From NCBI RefSeq assembly GCF_029255545.1, contig NZ_JANLJJ010000023.1:1-64000 (forward strand): a stretch of 64,000 nt of DNA. The letters are read 5' to 3'. The position numbers and the translations under genes are program-made. Shown one piece after another: positions 25,422 through 39,000 of the stretch (position 1 is its first letter; the number at the start of each line of letters is the position of its first letter). A model generated the notes under the pieces. It made no database searches. It was given only the letters and a program-made list of their open reading frames with translations, and was not told where the DNA came from. Source of the DNA: Ferrovibrio sp. GTDB taxonomy: Bacteria > Pseudomonadota > Alphaproteobacteria > Ferrovibrionales > Ferrovibrionaceae.

Positions 25422-26113
25422 AACGGATCTGCACCATCTGCGTGCGCGGCGGCTCGAAAGGCCTGCCGGGCAAGAATATGCGGCCGTTGCTGGGCAAGCC
25501 GCTGCTGGCCTGGACGGTGGAGCAGGCGAAGCGCAGCGGCCTGTTCGACTGCATCGCCGTCAGCAGCGATTCGCCCGAATTGCTGGCGATCGGGCGCCAG
25601 GCCGGCGCCGATGAAACCATCGACCGTCCGGCCGAACTGGCCAGCGACACCGCCGGCAAGCTGCCAGCCATCGTGCATGCGGTGACGGCGGTGGAAACCA
25701 GGCGCGGTACGCGTTTCGACATGATCGTGGAAATGGATGCCACCGCGCCGCTGCGGCTCAACGCGGATATCACCGGCGCCGTCGCCCTGGCCGAGGCGCA
25801 TGCGCCGGCCAATGTGATCACCGGCAGTCCGGCGCATCGTTCGCCGTATTTCAACCTGGTCGAACGCGCGGGTGATGGCCATGTGCGACTGGTCAGGCCC
25901 GGGGCATTCCTGCGGCGCCAGGATGCGCCGGCCTGTTTCGACATGAATGCGTCGATCTATGTCTGGCCGCGCGACCGCTTCATGGCCGAGCCGAAAGTCT
26001 TTTATGACGACACCCTGCTGTTCGAGATGCCGACGGAGCGTTCGCATGACATCGACAGCGCGCTGGATTTCGAGATCGTTGAACTGCTGATGCGCCGGCT
26101 GACCGCCGGCTGA
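25418..26113 (+). CDS. Acylneuraminate-type cytidylyltransferase (CMP-nonulosonate synthetase)
   Basis: 231 residues. The N-terminal nucleotide-binding motif is VRGGSKGLPGKNMRPLLGKPL, typical of NeuA, PseF and LgiF enzymes that activate sialic, pseudaminic or legionaminic acid as CMP-sugars. A QDAPACFDMNASIYVW block and FYDDTLLFEMP complete the family pattern. The GTG at 25418 overlaps the previous stop (GTGA); an ATG at 25403 is the alternative. The window contains no nonulosonate synthase, so the substrate must come from elsewhere in the genome. Flagellin glycosylation is a reasonable role. Confidence 0.85.
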   Translation: MKRICTICVRGGSKGLPGKNMRPLLGKPLLAWTVEQAKRSGLFDCIAVSSDSPELLAIGRQAGADETIDRPAELASDTAGKLPAIVHAVTAVETRRGTRFDMIVEMDATAPLRLNADITGAVALAEAHAPANVITGSPAHRSPYFNLVERAGDGHVRLVRPGAFLRRQDAPACFDMNASIYVWPRDRFMAEPKVFYDDTLLFEMPTERSHDIDSALDFEIVELLMRRLTAG

Positions 26114-26149
26114 CCGGCCCGGTTCAGCCCGTCCGTCCAGCCCGTCCGT

Positions 26150-26338
26150 TCAGGCCGGCTGGCGCAGAGCCAGGCCGAGGCAGACCACCCAGCCGATCAC
26201 GGTCCAGCCGATGGCCAGGTTGGCGACGAAGATCTTCTGCCGCCAGGGATGGGCCCGCCGCCAGGCCAGCAGGCTGGGCAGGAAATAGACGGTGGCCAGC
26301 AGCAAAAGGCCGACAAGGGTGGGGAATCCGGCGCCCAT
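26150..26338 (-). CDS. Small membrane protein of the superinfection-immunity family
   Basis: 62 residues, two membrane helices. The pattern LPSLLAWRRAHPWRQKIFVANLAIGWTVIGWV, split here as LPSLLAWRR and NLAIGWTVIGW, matches the T4 Imm-like family (two spans joined by a short basic loop). In T4, Imm blocks DNA entry by a second phage; chromosomal relatives are common and mostly uncharacterised. The ATG at 26338 starts the first span; the open frame extends 13 residues further without a better site. Confidence 0.7.
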   Translation of the reverse strand: MGAGFPTLVGLLLLATVYFLPSLLAWRRAHPWRQKIFVANLAIGWTVIGWVVCLGLALRQPA

Positions 26339-26465
26339 GGCCGCAGAGTAGCGACCGGCTGCGGCTCTGGATAGCATTCAGGTTGCAGCGCAAAGCATTG
26401 GCTGCGGCCGGGATTTGGCTATAGTCCGGGGCAGTCGTTTTTCGCGTCAGGCAGGGGATTGCGTC

Positions 26466-27431
26466 ATGTCGCTGCGCAACAAGCTCGTCACCGTCTTCGG
26501 CGGTTCCGGTTTCGTCGGCCGCTATATCGTGCAGAAGCTGGCCCAGCAGGGCGCCCGGGTGCGGGTCGCCATCCGCCGCCCCGATGAAGGCCTGTTCCTG
26601 AAACCGATGGGCGGCGTTGGCCAGATCGACATCGTGCAGGCCAATATCCGCATGCCCATGTCGGTGCAGCAGGCCGTCAAAGGCGCCGACATCGTGATCA
26701 ACTGCGTCGGCATCCTGTACCAGAGCGGCACGCAGAAATTTTCTGCCGTGCAGGCGCGCGGCGCCGAAGTGATCGCGCTCTGCTCTCGGGAAGCCGGCGT
26801 GCGGCAGATGCTGCATGTCTCGGCCATCGGCGCGAATGCCGAAAGCGGCTCGGCCTATGCGCGCAGCAAGGCCCAGGGCGAGGATGGCGTTCGCCGCCAC
26901 ATGCCGCAGGCGATCATCCTGCGCCCCAGCATCGTGTTCGGCCCGGAAGACGATTTCTTCAACCGCTTCGCCGGCCTGGCCAGCATCGCGCCGGCCCTGC
27001 CGCTGGTCGATGGCGGCCACACGAAGATGCAGCCGGTCTATGTCGGCGACGTGGCCGAGGCGGCGATCCATGCCCTGCTCGATCCCAAGGCCGCGGGCCA
27101 GACCTTCGAACTGGGTGGTCCGAAAGTCTACAGCTTCCGCGAATTGCTGGAGCTCACGCTGGCCGCGATCCACAAGAAACGCCTGCTGCTGCCCGTGCCC
27201 GGCGCGCTGCTGAAACCCGCAGCCTTCTTCATGGAGCTGCAGCCGATCTTCGCGCCGCCGATCACGCGCGACCAGATTGAACTGCTGAAATCCGACAACG
27301 TGGTGGCGGCCGGTGCGAAGGGCCTGGAGGACCTGGGCATCGACCTGCCGGTGCCGGTGGAAGGCACCATCGAAAGTTATCTGTTCCGCTTCCGCCGCGG
27401 CGGCGGCAAGTTCGAGCCGCGCTTCAGCTGA
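26466..27431 (+). CDS. NAD(P)-binding protein, complex I NDUFA9-like
   Basis: 321 residues. The short-chain-reductase type nucleotide motif VFGGSGFVGRY is at the N-terminus, followed by NCVGILYQ, the SAIGANAESGSAYARSK segment (Tyr-x-x-x-Lys) and LRPSIVFGPEDDFFNRF. This is the alphaproteobacterial relative of mitochondrial NDUFA9, an atypical SDR that binds NADPH near complex I or quinone-biosynthesis machinery. AGGGGA precedes the ATG. It ends one base before the convergent LytTR gene's stop. Confidence 0.88.
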   Translation: MSLRNKLVTVFGGSGFVGRYIVQKLAQQGARVRVAIRRPDEGLFLKPMGGVGQIDIVQANIRMPMSVQQAVKGADIVINCVGILYQSGTQKFSAVQARGAEVIALCSREAGVRQMLHVSAIGANAESGSAYARSKAQGEDGVRRHMPQAIILRPSIVFGPEDDFFNRFAGLASIAPALPLVDGGHTKMQPVYVGDVAEAAIHALLDPKAAGQTFELGGPKVYSFRELLELTLAAIHKKRLLLPVPGALLKPAAFFMELQPIFAPPITRDQIELLKSDNVVAAGAKGLEDLGIDLPVPVEGTIESYLFRFRRGGGKFEPRFS

Positions 27432-28358
27432 TCACATTTCCGGCGCGCGTAGCGCGTCGCGCCAGCGCCGGCCGCCGGCGATCTGGCGGCCATCGTCCAG
27501 CGTCACGGTGAAATCGCCGCTGTCGTTGCTGGTCATGCCGCGCACGCGATGGCGGTTGACCAGGCGCGAGCGGTGGATGCGCACGAAGCCCAGGCCGGCC
27601 AGCTGTTCCTCCAGCATCGACAGCGTCTGCCGCTGCAGCCAGCTGCGCCCGGCCAGATGCAGTTCGACATAATTGCCGGCGGCTTCCACCCACAGAATCT
27701 CGGCCGGATCAAGCCAGACACGCCGCGCGCCGTCGCGGATTTCCAGCCGGCGTGGCCCGGACTGCGGCGATGGCGTGCCCGTTTGGGCCGGCTGTTCGAC
27801 AATCGTCGCCGGCCTGCGCAGGGCCGCCGCCAGCAGCCAGGCGCCGATGGCCATGGCGGCATAGGCCAGCGCATCCTTGCGGCCTTCATAGATCAGGCCG
27901 GTCACCAGCGGATCGTCGCCCAGATCGTATGAGCCGCCGAGCAGCGGATAGAGCGCCAGCCGCAGCAGGGTCATGCCGCCGATATGGGCCATGCCGAAAG
28001 CGGCGAGACCGGCGGCATGACCCAGCAGCACGCGCGGCCAGCCGATGCGGCGCGGATCCAGTCGCGACGTCCAGGCAAACACCAGCGGCGTGACGGCAAA
28101 GACGATCACGATGCTGGTCAGTTCGTTGACGACGATATGCCATAGCGGAATCTGAAGGCCGACGCGGCCGGCCTCGATCCAGTAGGACGAACCGATGACA
28201 GCGGCAAAGGCCAGCAGGATGCCGGCATAGGCGATCCACATCCAGGCCGGAAAGCGGAAAGCGCGGATTTCCGGCGTCGCCGCCATGCCGGCACGTGTCC
28301 CGCCATTCGTCATGCCATTCATCCCGTCTGGCCCGCCATTCGTCACCGGCGTCGTCAT
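27432..28358 (-). CDS. Membrane-bound LytTR-family regulator
   Basis: 308 residues. Residues about 38-185 hold four membrane helices. After a short linker comes a LytTR DNA-binding domain (about 200-300) with the hallmark EILWVEAAGNYVELHL and FVRIHRSRLVNRHRV. There is no receiver domain, so a membrane signal probably acts directly. It faces away from the acyltransferase gene across about 110 bases and likely controls it. Confidence 0.88.
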   Translation of the reverse strand: MTTPVTNGGPDGMNGMTNGGTRAGMAATPEIRAFRFPAWMWIAYAGILLAFAAVIGSSYWIEAGRVGLQIPLWHIVVNELTSIVIVFAVTPLVFAWTSRLDPRRIGWPRVLLGHAAGLAAFGMAHIGGMTLLRLALYPLLGGSYDLGDDPLVTGLIYEGRKDALAYAAMAIGAWLLAAALRRPATIVEQPAQTGTPSPQSGPRRLEIRDGARRVWLDPAEILWVEAAGNYVELHLAGRSWLQRQTLSMLEEQLAGLGFVRIHRSRLVNRHRVRGMTSNDSGDFTVTLDDGRQIAGGRRWRDALRAPEM

Positions 28359-28466
28359 GGCCTGCCACCGGTCATGGCAACCAGCCCTCCGCCTGCCCCG
28401 CTGCCATTTGCGTCGCCAGGGCCGTGTGACACACCGGTCGGCATTGCAAAATTGCTGGAGTTGCTG

Positions 28467-29702
28467 ATGACCATTCCTTCAGACCGGGAAACCGCATCGT
28501 TGCACGCGCGCCGCTACGACCTCGACTGGCTGCGCATCGGCGCCTTCGGGCTGCTGATTTTCTATCATATCGGCATGTTTTTCGTCTCGTGGGACTGGCA
28601 TGTGAAAAGCACCCATGCTGGCCCAGGAGATCCACTTGGCCTGCAGCCCCTGATGCTGCTGAGCAATCCATGGCGTCTGGCCCTGCTGTTCCTGATCGCC
28701 GGCTGCGCCACGCGGTTCATGGCCGACCGGCTGGATCGCGTGACAATGCTGAAAAGCCGCAGCCTGCGCCTGCTGCTGCCGCTGGTTTTCGGCATGCTGG
28801 TGATCGTGCCGCCGCAGACCTATTACGAGATCGTCGAAAAGCTCGGTTATGCCGAAGGCTGGTTGGCCTTCTATGGCAAATACATCGGCTTCCACGATGG
28901 CTGGCGCCCGGGCGGCCAGCTGCTGATCGTGCCGACCTGGAACCATCTGTGGTTTGTCGTCTATCTGTGGGTCTACAGCATGATCGTCATCATGCTGCGG
29001 CCGCTGCTCATGGCAGCCGCCACGCGGCGTCTGGCGCGGCAGGCTGTTCCATGGCTGCAGGGTGCCGGGCTGATCCTGCTGCCATGGCTGCTGCTCGGCG
29101 GCCTGCGCCTGTGGCTGTTTCCCCGCTTTGGCCAGACCCATGCGCTGGTTGGCGACTGGTATCTGCATGCGATGTACCTGTCGCTGTTCCTGTTCGGCTA
29201 TGCCATCGCCAAGGCGGACGCGGTCTGGGCCGCGATCATGCGCCTGCGCTGGGTGGCCCTGGTCCTGGCCCTGCTCAGTTATGCCGGCCTGGTCTGGTTC
29301 ATGCTGCAGGATGGGCCCCTGCCGGTCCCGCTGCGGATGCTGCGCCAGGCCGTCTGGGCGCTCGATCTGTGGGCCTGGATCCTGATGCTGCTGGGCTTTG
29401 CCCGCGTCTGGCTGAACCATGCCGGCCCACGCACCGACACCTGGCGGCGTTATCTCACCGAGGCCGTTTTCCCCTTTTATATCCTGCACCAGACGGTGAT
29501 CGTCGTGGTTGGCCATCACCTGGCCCCGTTCGCCCTGCCGGCCTGGGCCGAGGGGGTGATCCTGGTCGCGGCGACGATGCTGGCCTGCTGGGTTGGCTAC
29601 GAGATCATCCGGCGGGCACGCTGGCTCAGGCCGTGGTTTGGGCTAGCCAACGGACCTAGCTCTGTACCTTATATGAAAATCAAGGTCTTATCCGAAAGTT
29701 AG
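28467..29702 (+). CDS. Acyltransferase-3 family membrane protein (OpgC-like)
   Basis: 411 residues, ten or so membrane helices. The N-terminal RYDLDWLRIGAFGLLIFYH carries the Arg and His expected at the AT3 active site. Members of this family move acetyl, succinyl or other acyl groups onto surface glycans or lipids, and this type resembles the glucan-modifying OpgC/MdoC. The ATG at 28467 has GGAG upstream; the frame is open to 28374. The last 15 residues are encoded by AT-richer DNA. Confidence 0.85.
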   Translation: MTIPSDRETASLHARRYDLDWLRIGAFGLLIFYHIGMFFVSWDWHVKSTHAGPGDPLGLQPLMLLSNPWRLALLFLIAGCATRFMADRLDRVTMLKSRSLRLLLPLVFGMLVIVPPQTYYEIVEKLGYAEGWLAFYGKYIGFHDGWRPGGQLLIVPTWNHLWFVVYLWVYSMIVIMLRPLLMAAATRRLARQAVPWLQGAGLILLPWLLLGGLRLWLFPRFGQTHALVGDWYLHAMYLSLFLFGYAIAKADAVWAAIMRLRWVALVLALLSYAGLVWFMLQDGPLPVPLRMLRQAVWALDLWAWILMLLGFARVWLNHAGPRTDTWRRYLTEAVFPFYILHQTVIVVVGHHLAPFALPAWAEGVILVAATMLACWVGYEIIRRARWLRPWFGLANGPSSVPYMKIKVLSES

Positions 29703-29962
29703 TATCATTTCGGACCTATCTTTGAGTCCGGAATGGGTTGAGAGCCATTCGCAGGCGTATAAAATCGAAGGAGACTCCATAAAAAGGTCAACAAACGTGA
29801 CCTATCGGTTATTTTTTGCTTGATCCTGGCGGCGGCAGGCAATAAATGTTGCCCTCCGCCCCAGCGATTGGTTCTTTGCGTCTTCAGTCATTGCGCCTGC
29901 CGCCCGGGGTGTCCCTGTCGTTCGTTACCCGCCCCCGGGAAGCCTTGAGTCGAGGACGCGCC

Positions 29963-31408
29963 ATGGCCGAGAAGATGTTGAAATTCGTGCAGACCGCCCA
30001 GGCCATGCCGGAAAAGCGCATGGCGGCCGACCGCGCGAAGGATTTCGACGAAATCTATCGGGAATTCGCCGCCCAGAAGGCGGCCGAGCAGGCCTCGCGC
30101 TGTTCGCAATGCGGCGTGCCGTTTTGTCAGGTCCACTGCCCCCTGCACAACAACATCCCTGACTGGCTGCGCATGACGGCGGAAGGCCGGCTGGAAGAAG
30201 CCTACGAGCTGAGCCAGGCCACCAACACCTTCCCCGAGGTTTGCGGCCGCATCTGCCCGCAGGACCGCCTGTGCGAAGGCAACTGCGTGATCGAGCAATC
30301 GGGCCATGGCACCGTCACCATCGGCGCCATCGAGAAATACATCACCGAAACCGCCTGGGCCTCGGGCTGGGTTAAATCACCCAAGCCGCTGCATGGCGAA
30401 CGGCCGCAGAGCATCGGCATCGTCGGCGCCGGGCCGGCCGGGCTGGCGGCGGCCGACAAGCTGCGCCGGCTGGGCTATGCCGTGCATGTCTACGACCGTT
30501 ACGACCGCCCCGGCGGCCTGCTGATCTATGGCATCCCGAATTTCAAGCTGGAGAAGGATGTCGTCGAGCGGCGCTCCAAACTGCTGGCCGAGGCAGGCGT
30601 GCAGTTCCACATGAATTTCGAGGTCGGCCGCGACGCCACGCTGGATGAATTGCGCAAGAAGCACGATGCCGTGCTGATCGCCACCGGCGTCTACAAGGCG
30701 CGCGACATCCAGGCGCCCGGTTCGGGCCTGCAGAATATCGTGCCGGCGATGACCTACCTCACCGCCTCCAACAAGCATGGCCTGGGCGACACGGTGCCGG
30801 AATTCGAGAACGGCCAGCTCAATGCCCAGGGCAAGAAGGTCGTCGTGATCGGCGGCGGCGACACCGCGATGGATTGCGTGCGCACGGCCGTAAGGCAGGG
30901 CGCCACCGCGGTGCATTGCCTCTATCGCCGTGACAAGGCCAACATGCCGGGCTCGCTGCGCGAGGTGAAGAACGCCGAGGAAGAGGGCGTCGAATTCGTC
31001 TGGCTCAGCCTGCCCAAGAGCTTCCGTGGCGAGGGCAAGGTGACTGCCGTGCATGCCGGCCGCATGAAGCTCGGCCCCGCCGATGCTTCCGGCCGCCAGA
31101 TGCCGGTGGAGATCGAAGGCGCCGATTTCGACCAGCCGGCCGACCTGGTGATCAAGGCGCTGGGCTTCGATCCGGAAGACCTGGCGCAGGATTTCAAGGC
31201 GCCGCATCTGGAAGTCACCCGCTGGGGCACCGTGAAGATCTCGGCGCGCAGCAAGATGACCTCCATGCCCGGTGTGTTCGCCGCCGGCGACATCGTGCGC
31301 GGCGCCAGCCTCGTGGTCTGGGCGATCCGCGACGGCCGCGACGCGGCGGCCGCCATCCACCAGTATATCCAGGCCAAGGCGCAGCCCGCTGCGCAGGCCG
31401 CAGAGTAA
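29963..31408 (+). CDS. gltD: Glutamate synthase (NADPH) small subunit
   Basis: 481 residues. The N-terminal iron-sulfur region shows CSQCGVPFCQVHCPL and CPQDRLCEGNC. The FAD motif is GIVGAGPAGLAAADKLRR and the NADPH motif VVVIGGGDTAMDC. It passes electrons from NADPH to GltB. GAGGA precedes the ATG at 29963. gltD comes first, the reverse of the E. coli gltB-gltD order. The 260 bases upstream are AT-richer, hold the promoter region, and contain no sigma-54 site that I could recognise. Confidence 0.96.
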   Translation: MAEKMLKFVQTAQAMPEKRMAADRAKDFDEIYREFAAQKAAEQASRCSQCGVPFCQVHCPLHNNIPDWLRMTAEGRLEEAYELSQATNTFPEVCGRICPQDRLCEGNCVIEQSGHGTVTIGAIEKYITETAWASGWVKSPKPLHGERPQSIGIVGAGPAGLAAADKLRRLGYAVHVYDRYDRPGGLLIYGIPNFKLEKDVVERRSKLLAEAGVQFHMNFEVGRDATLDELRKKHDAVLIATGVYKARDIQAPGSGLQNIVPAMTYLTASNKHGLGDTVPEFENGQLNAQGKKVVVIGGGDTAMDCVRTAVRQGATAVHCLYRRDKANMPGSLREVKNAEEEGVEFVWLSLPKSFRGEGKVTAVHAGRMKLGPADASGRQMPVEIEGADFDQPADLVIKALGFDPEDLAQDFKAPHLEVTRWGTVKISARSKMTSMPGVFAAGDIVRGASLVVWAIRDGRDAAAAIHQYIQAKAQPAAQAAE

Positions 31409-31421
31409 GGAGTGTCCTGAC

Positions 31422-35963
<4,542 letters not shown>

Positions 35964-36020
35964 TGGTCTAAGGCTTCTGGTTCCGGCCTGCCCCAATCGG
36001 CCGGGTTCCAGGGAAGCGGA

Positions 36021-36053
36021 AACGCCGCCGGATGAAAGTCCGGCGGCGTTTTT
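36021..36053 (+). terminator. Rho-independent terminator of gltDB
   Basis: A 12-bp stem AACGCCGCCGGA/TCCGGCGGCGTT with a six-base loop, followed by more T. It lies 58 bases after the gltB stop. Confidence 0.92.
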
Positions 36054-36086
36054 GATTCATAAACCAGTCCGGCCTATCTTCGGGCC

Positions 36087-36383
36087 ATGCGCCTGTTCAG
36101 CCTTGTCATCCTTGGCAGCCTGCTTGCTTCGCCCGCTTTCGCCTTCTGCGTGGTGAATGAGAGCGGCGGCAGCATCGTGGTGCAGGCCGGTGGTCCGCCG
36201 ATGCCGGTCTATGTGAAGGAAATCCGGCCGGGCCAGCGCGACTGCTACATCCCGCGCAAACCGGATGGCATCGTGGTGGAAATCTACGATGCCGCGGCGC
36301 GGCGGCTGCGCTGCCGCCATTCGGTGGCGCCGAAGACGGCCACCATCACGGTGGGCAAGACCTGCAAGGTGAATCCGGGTTAA
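36087..36383 (+). CDS. Small secreted protein of unknown function
   Basis: 98 residues. A Sec signal peptide (MRLFSLVILGSLLASPAFAF, cleavage likely after AFA) leaves a mature protein of about 79 residues with four Cys (in FCVV, DCYI, LRCRH and TCKV), enough for two disulfides. I do not recognise the family. It begins 34 bases after the gltB terminator and stands alone. Confidence 0.7.
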   Translation: MRLFSLVILGSLLASPAFAFCVVNESGGSIVVQAGGPPMPVYVKEIRPGQRDCYIPRKPDGIVVEIYDAAARRLRCRHSVAPKTATITVGKTCKVNPG

Positions 36384-36405
36384 TCCAGAGGTTTGGTAGG
36401 CCGCC

Positions 36406-36795
36406 TCAGGTCACGATGCCATACAGCACCATGGCCATGCCGGCAAGGCCGCCGACATAGGCCAGCGTGCGCAACCACGGCACGCCGATGGTGTAGACCA
36501 CGGCATGCACGACGCGGCTGTAGAAAAAGACCTGGGCGCCCAAAGCGGTCCAGGCATCGGCCTTGCCCATCACCGCCGCCGCCAGCACCAGGGCGGCAAA
36601 CGGCACCAGGTTTTCCACCATGTTGAGATGGGCGCGGTGCGAACGGCCGATCCAGCCATGGCCAACGGGAAAATCCTCGCGGTTGCCGGCCACCACGAAC
36701 AGGCCGCGGCTGAAGATGAAGCCGAGCGTGTAGGGAAAAGCCAGCAGCAGGCACAGCACGGCACTGGCAATCAGCATCAGCATGTCGGTGGTCAT
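36406..36795 (-). CDS. MAPEG-family membrane protein, second copy
   Basis: 129 residues, four membrane helices. It shows the MAPEG pattern HRAHLNMVENLVPFA (the Asn-x-x-Glu-Asn block of the first loop) and FFYSRVVHAVVY before the last span. It is only distantly related to the MAPEG protein at 11866-12273. Substrate unknown. It ends 22 bases from the convergent small secreted protein. Confidence 0.85.
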   Translation of the reverse strand: MTTDMLMLIASAVLCLLLAFPYTLGFIFSRGLFVVAGNREDFPVGHGWIGRSHRAHLNMVENLVPFAALVLAAAVMGKADAWTALGAQVFFYSRVVHAVVYTIGVPWLRTLAYVGGLAGMAMVLYGIVT

Positions 36796-36853
36796 GGCAG
36801 GCTCCGGTTTTGGTCTCGTCGCCTGCCATGATCCCGCAAAAGCGGGGGCTTGA

Positions 36854-38743
36854 CTAGGCCGTGCGGAAAAAGCCGACCAGATCGGCCAGCTCGCGGGCCT
36901 GAGCCGACAGCGCCTGGGCCGAGGCCGAGGTCTGCTCCACCAGGGCGCCGTTGCGTTGGGTCATCTCGTCCATGTTGGCGACGGCGATGTTGACCTCTTC
37001 CAGTCCGGTCGCCTGTTCTCTGCTGGCGGCGGCAATCTCGGCCACGATATCCGAAACCTTCTTGATGGCACCCACGATCTCGGTCAGCGACTGGCCGGTG
37101 CGGTTGACCAGGGTGGCGCCGGTCTTCACCTGGCTGTTCGATTCCGTGATCAGCGCCTTGATGTCCTTCGAGGCATTGGCGCTGCGCTGCGCCAGCGCCC
37201 GTACCTCCTGGGCGACGACCGCGAAGCCCTTGCCGGCCTCGCCGGCGCGGGCGGCTTCCACCGAGGCATTGAGTGCCAGCAGGTTGGTCTGGAAGGCGAT
37301 CTCGTCCATCAGCGATACGATGTCGGCAATCTTTTGCGCGCTGGTCTCGATCTGCGTCACCGCCGCCACCGCATCCGCCACCACATTGCCGCCCTTCTCC
37401 GCCGTGTCGCGCGCCGCCATGGCCAGTTGGTTGGCGGCCTGGGCGTTGTCGGCATTCTGCTTCACCGTGGTGGTGACCTCGTGCATCGAAGCCGCCGTTT
37501 CCTCCAGGGCCGCCGCCTGCTGCTCGGTGCGGCCGGCCAGATCCTGGCTGCCGGTCGAGATTTCCGCCGCTGCATTGCTCTGCGCCTCGACGGCGTTGAC
37601 GATGTTCTGCACCACGCCGGTCAGGGTGTCGGCCATGGCGTTCAGGTCGGTCTGCAGCGTGGCGAACACGCCCTGATAGCGGCCCTGCATGCGGCTGCGC
37701 AGGTCGCCCTTGGCGAGGCCGGCAACCGTGGTCTGGATACTGGCGATGGCATCGCTCAGCGTATCCAGCAGGCTGTTCATCTGCTGGCCGATCTTGGCGG
37801 TCACGCCGGCCAGCGTGGCCGTCTCGATCCGTTGCGTCAGTTCGCCGGCCGAAGCGGCGGCGACCACCTGGCCGATGGCGCGGTCAAGGGCAGCTTCCTG
37901 GGCAACGCGGGCTTCCTCGTTGCGCTTGCGTTCGTTCTCGATCTCGCCCTGCAGGCGATCGGCTTCCATGCCGTTTTCCTTCAGAACGCTGACGGCGCGG
38001 GCAATGTCGCCGACTTCATCGCCGCGGTCCTGGCCATCCACGGCCGCCTGCCAGTCACGCTTGGCCAGGCGGCCCAGCGTATCGGTCAGGCCCTTCAGCG
38101 GAATGCTGATGCTGCGCACCATGACCCAGCTCAGGGCCACCAGCAGCAGGATGACGACGACGATGATGCCGCCGTTGGTGATCAGCTGGGTCCGGAAGAT
38201 CGCATCGACGTCATCGATGTAGATGCCGGTGCCGACCACCCAGCCCCAGGGCGCGAAACCCTTCACATAGGAGATCTTCGGCACCGGATGATCCAGGCCG
38301 GGCTTGGGCCACAGATAATCGACATAGCCGGCGCCATTCTTCTTGACGACATTCACGAACTCCACGAACAGCCGCTTGCCGTTCGGGTCCTTGTTCTCGC
38401 TCAGATCCTTGCCGACCAGCTGCTTGGCGAAGGGATGCATCACCATCACCGGGCCCATGTCGTTGACCCAGAAATATTCCTTCTCGTCGTAGCGCAGGCT
38501 TTCCAGCTCGGCGAGCGCCAGCCGCCTGGCATCGGCCTCGCTCAGTTCGCCGGCCTGGGTGCGGGCGTGGTAGCGCACGATCACGCCATGCGCCACTTCG
38601 GCCAGGTTGCGCGTCTTGATCATCCTGTCTTCGAGCAGGACGTCGTGCAGGCGGGAGAGGCCGAGCGCGCCGATCAGGACGAGCCCGATCACGCTGATGC
38701 CGAGGATGATCCAGAAGCGGGGCGCCAGGCGCAGATTCTTCAT
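36854..38743 (-). CDS. Methyl-accepting chemotaxis protein with an sCache_2 sensor
   Basis: 629 residues. TM1 is at about 11-30, then a periplasmic single Cache domain (about 35-185) with the family's [18 protein letters not shown]2 at about 190-212, HAMP, and a long signalling domain whose tip reads [19 protein letters not shown]. Such sensors often bind short carboxylates. No che or fla genes are in the window, so it is an orphan receptor. It is a paralogue of the partial receptor at 62027. Confidence 0.93.
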   Translation of the reverse strand: MKNLRLAPRFWIILGISVIGLVLIGALGLSRLHDVLLEDRMIKTRNLAEVAHGVIVRYHARTQAGELSEADARRLALAELESLRYDEKEYFWVNDMGPVMVMHPFAKQLVGKDLSENKDPNGKRLFVEFVNVVKKNGAGYVDYLWPKPGLDHPVPKISYVKGFAPWGWVVGTGIYIDDVDAIFRTQLITNGGIIVVVILLLVALSWVMVRSISIPLKGLTDTLGRLAKRDWQAAVDGQDRGDEVGDIARAVSVLKENGMEADRLQGEIENERKRNEEARVAQEAALDRAIGQVVAAASAGELTQRIETATLAGVTAKIGQQMNSLLDTLSDAIASIQTTVAGLAKGDLRSRMQGRYQGVFATLQTDLNAMADTLTGVVQNIVNAVEAQSNAAAEISTGSQDLAGRTEQQAAALEETAASMHEVTTTVKQNADNAQAANQLAMAARDTAEKGGNVVADAVAAVTQIETSAQKIADIVSLMDEIAFQTNLLALNASVEAARAGEAGKGFAVVAQEVRALAQRSANASKDIKALITESNSQVKTGATLVNRTGQSLTEIVGAIKKVSDIVAEIAAASREQATGLEEVNIAVANMDEMTQRNGALVEQTSASAQALSAQARELADLVGFFRTA

Positions 38744-39000
38744 GTCGCTACCCCCTCCTTCCGGGGATGTCGCTGGGAAAGGTCTGATTTTCAGAGGTGG
38801 GAGTAACAGGGGGTGTTCTAAATTACTGCTCGAAGCTGTATGAGTTATTTTTTAGTAACTACGAGTAGAAAAACCGGATTATTCACAAATACAATGCGCG
38901 TACGGATCAGTGCTGGGGCGCCGGCGCGCCGTCTACCCGCGCCAATCCTTTCCGCGGCGTCGGTGGATTGCTATCACACGGGCCTGATTGAAGGACTGCC

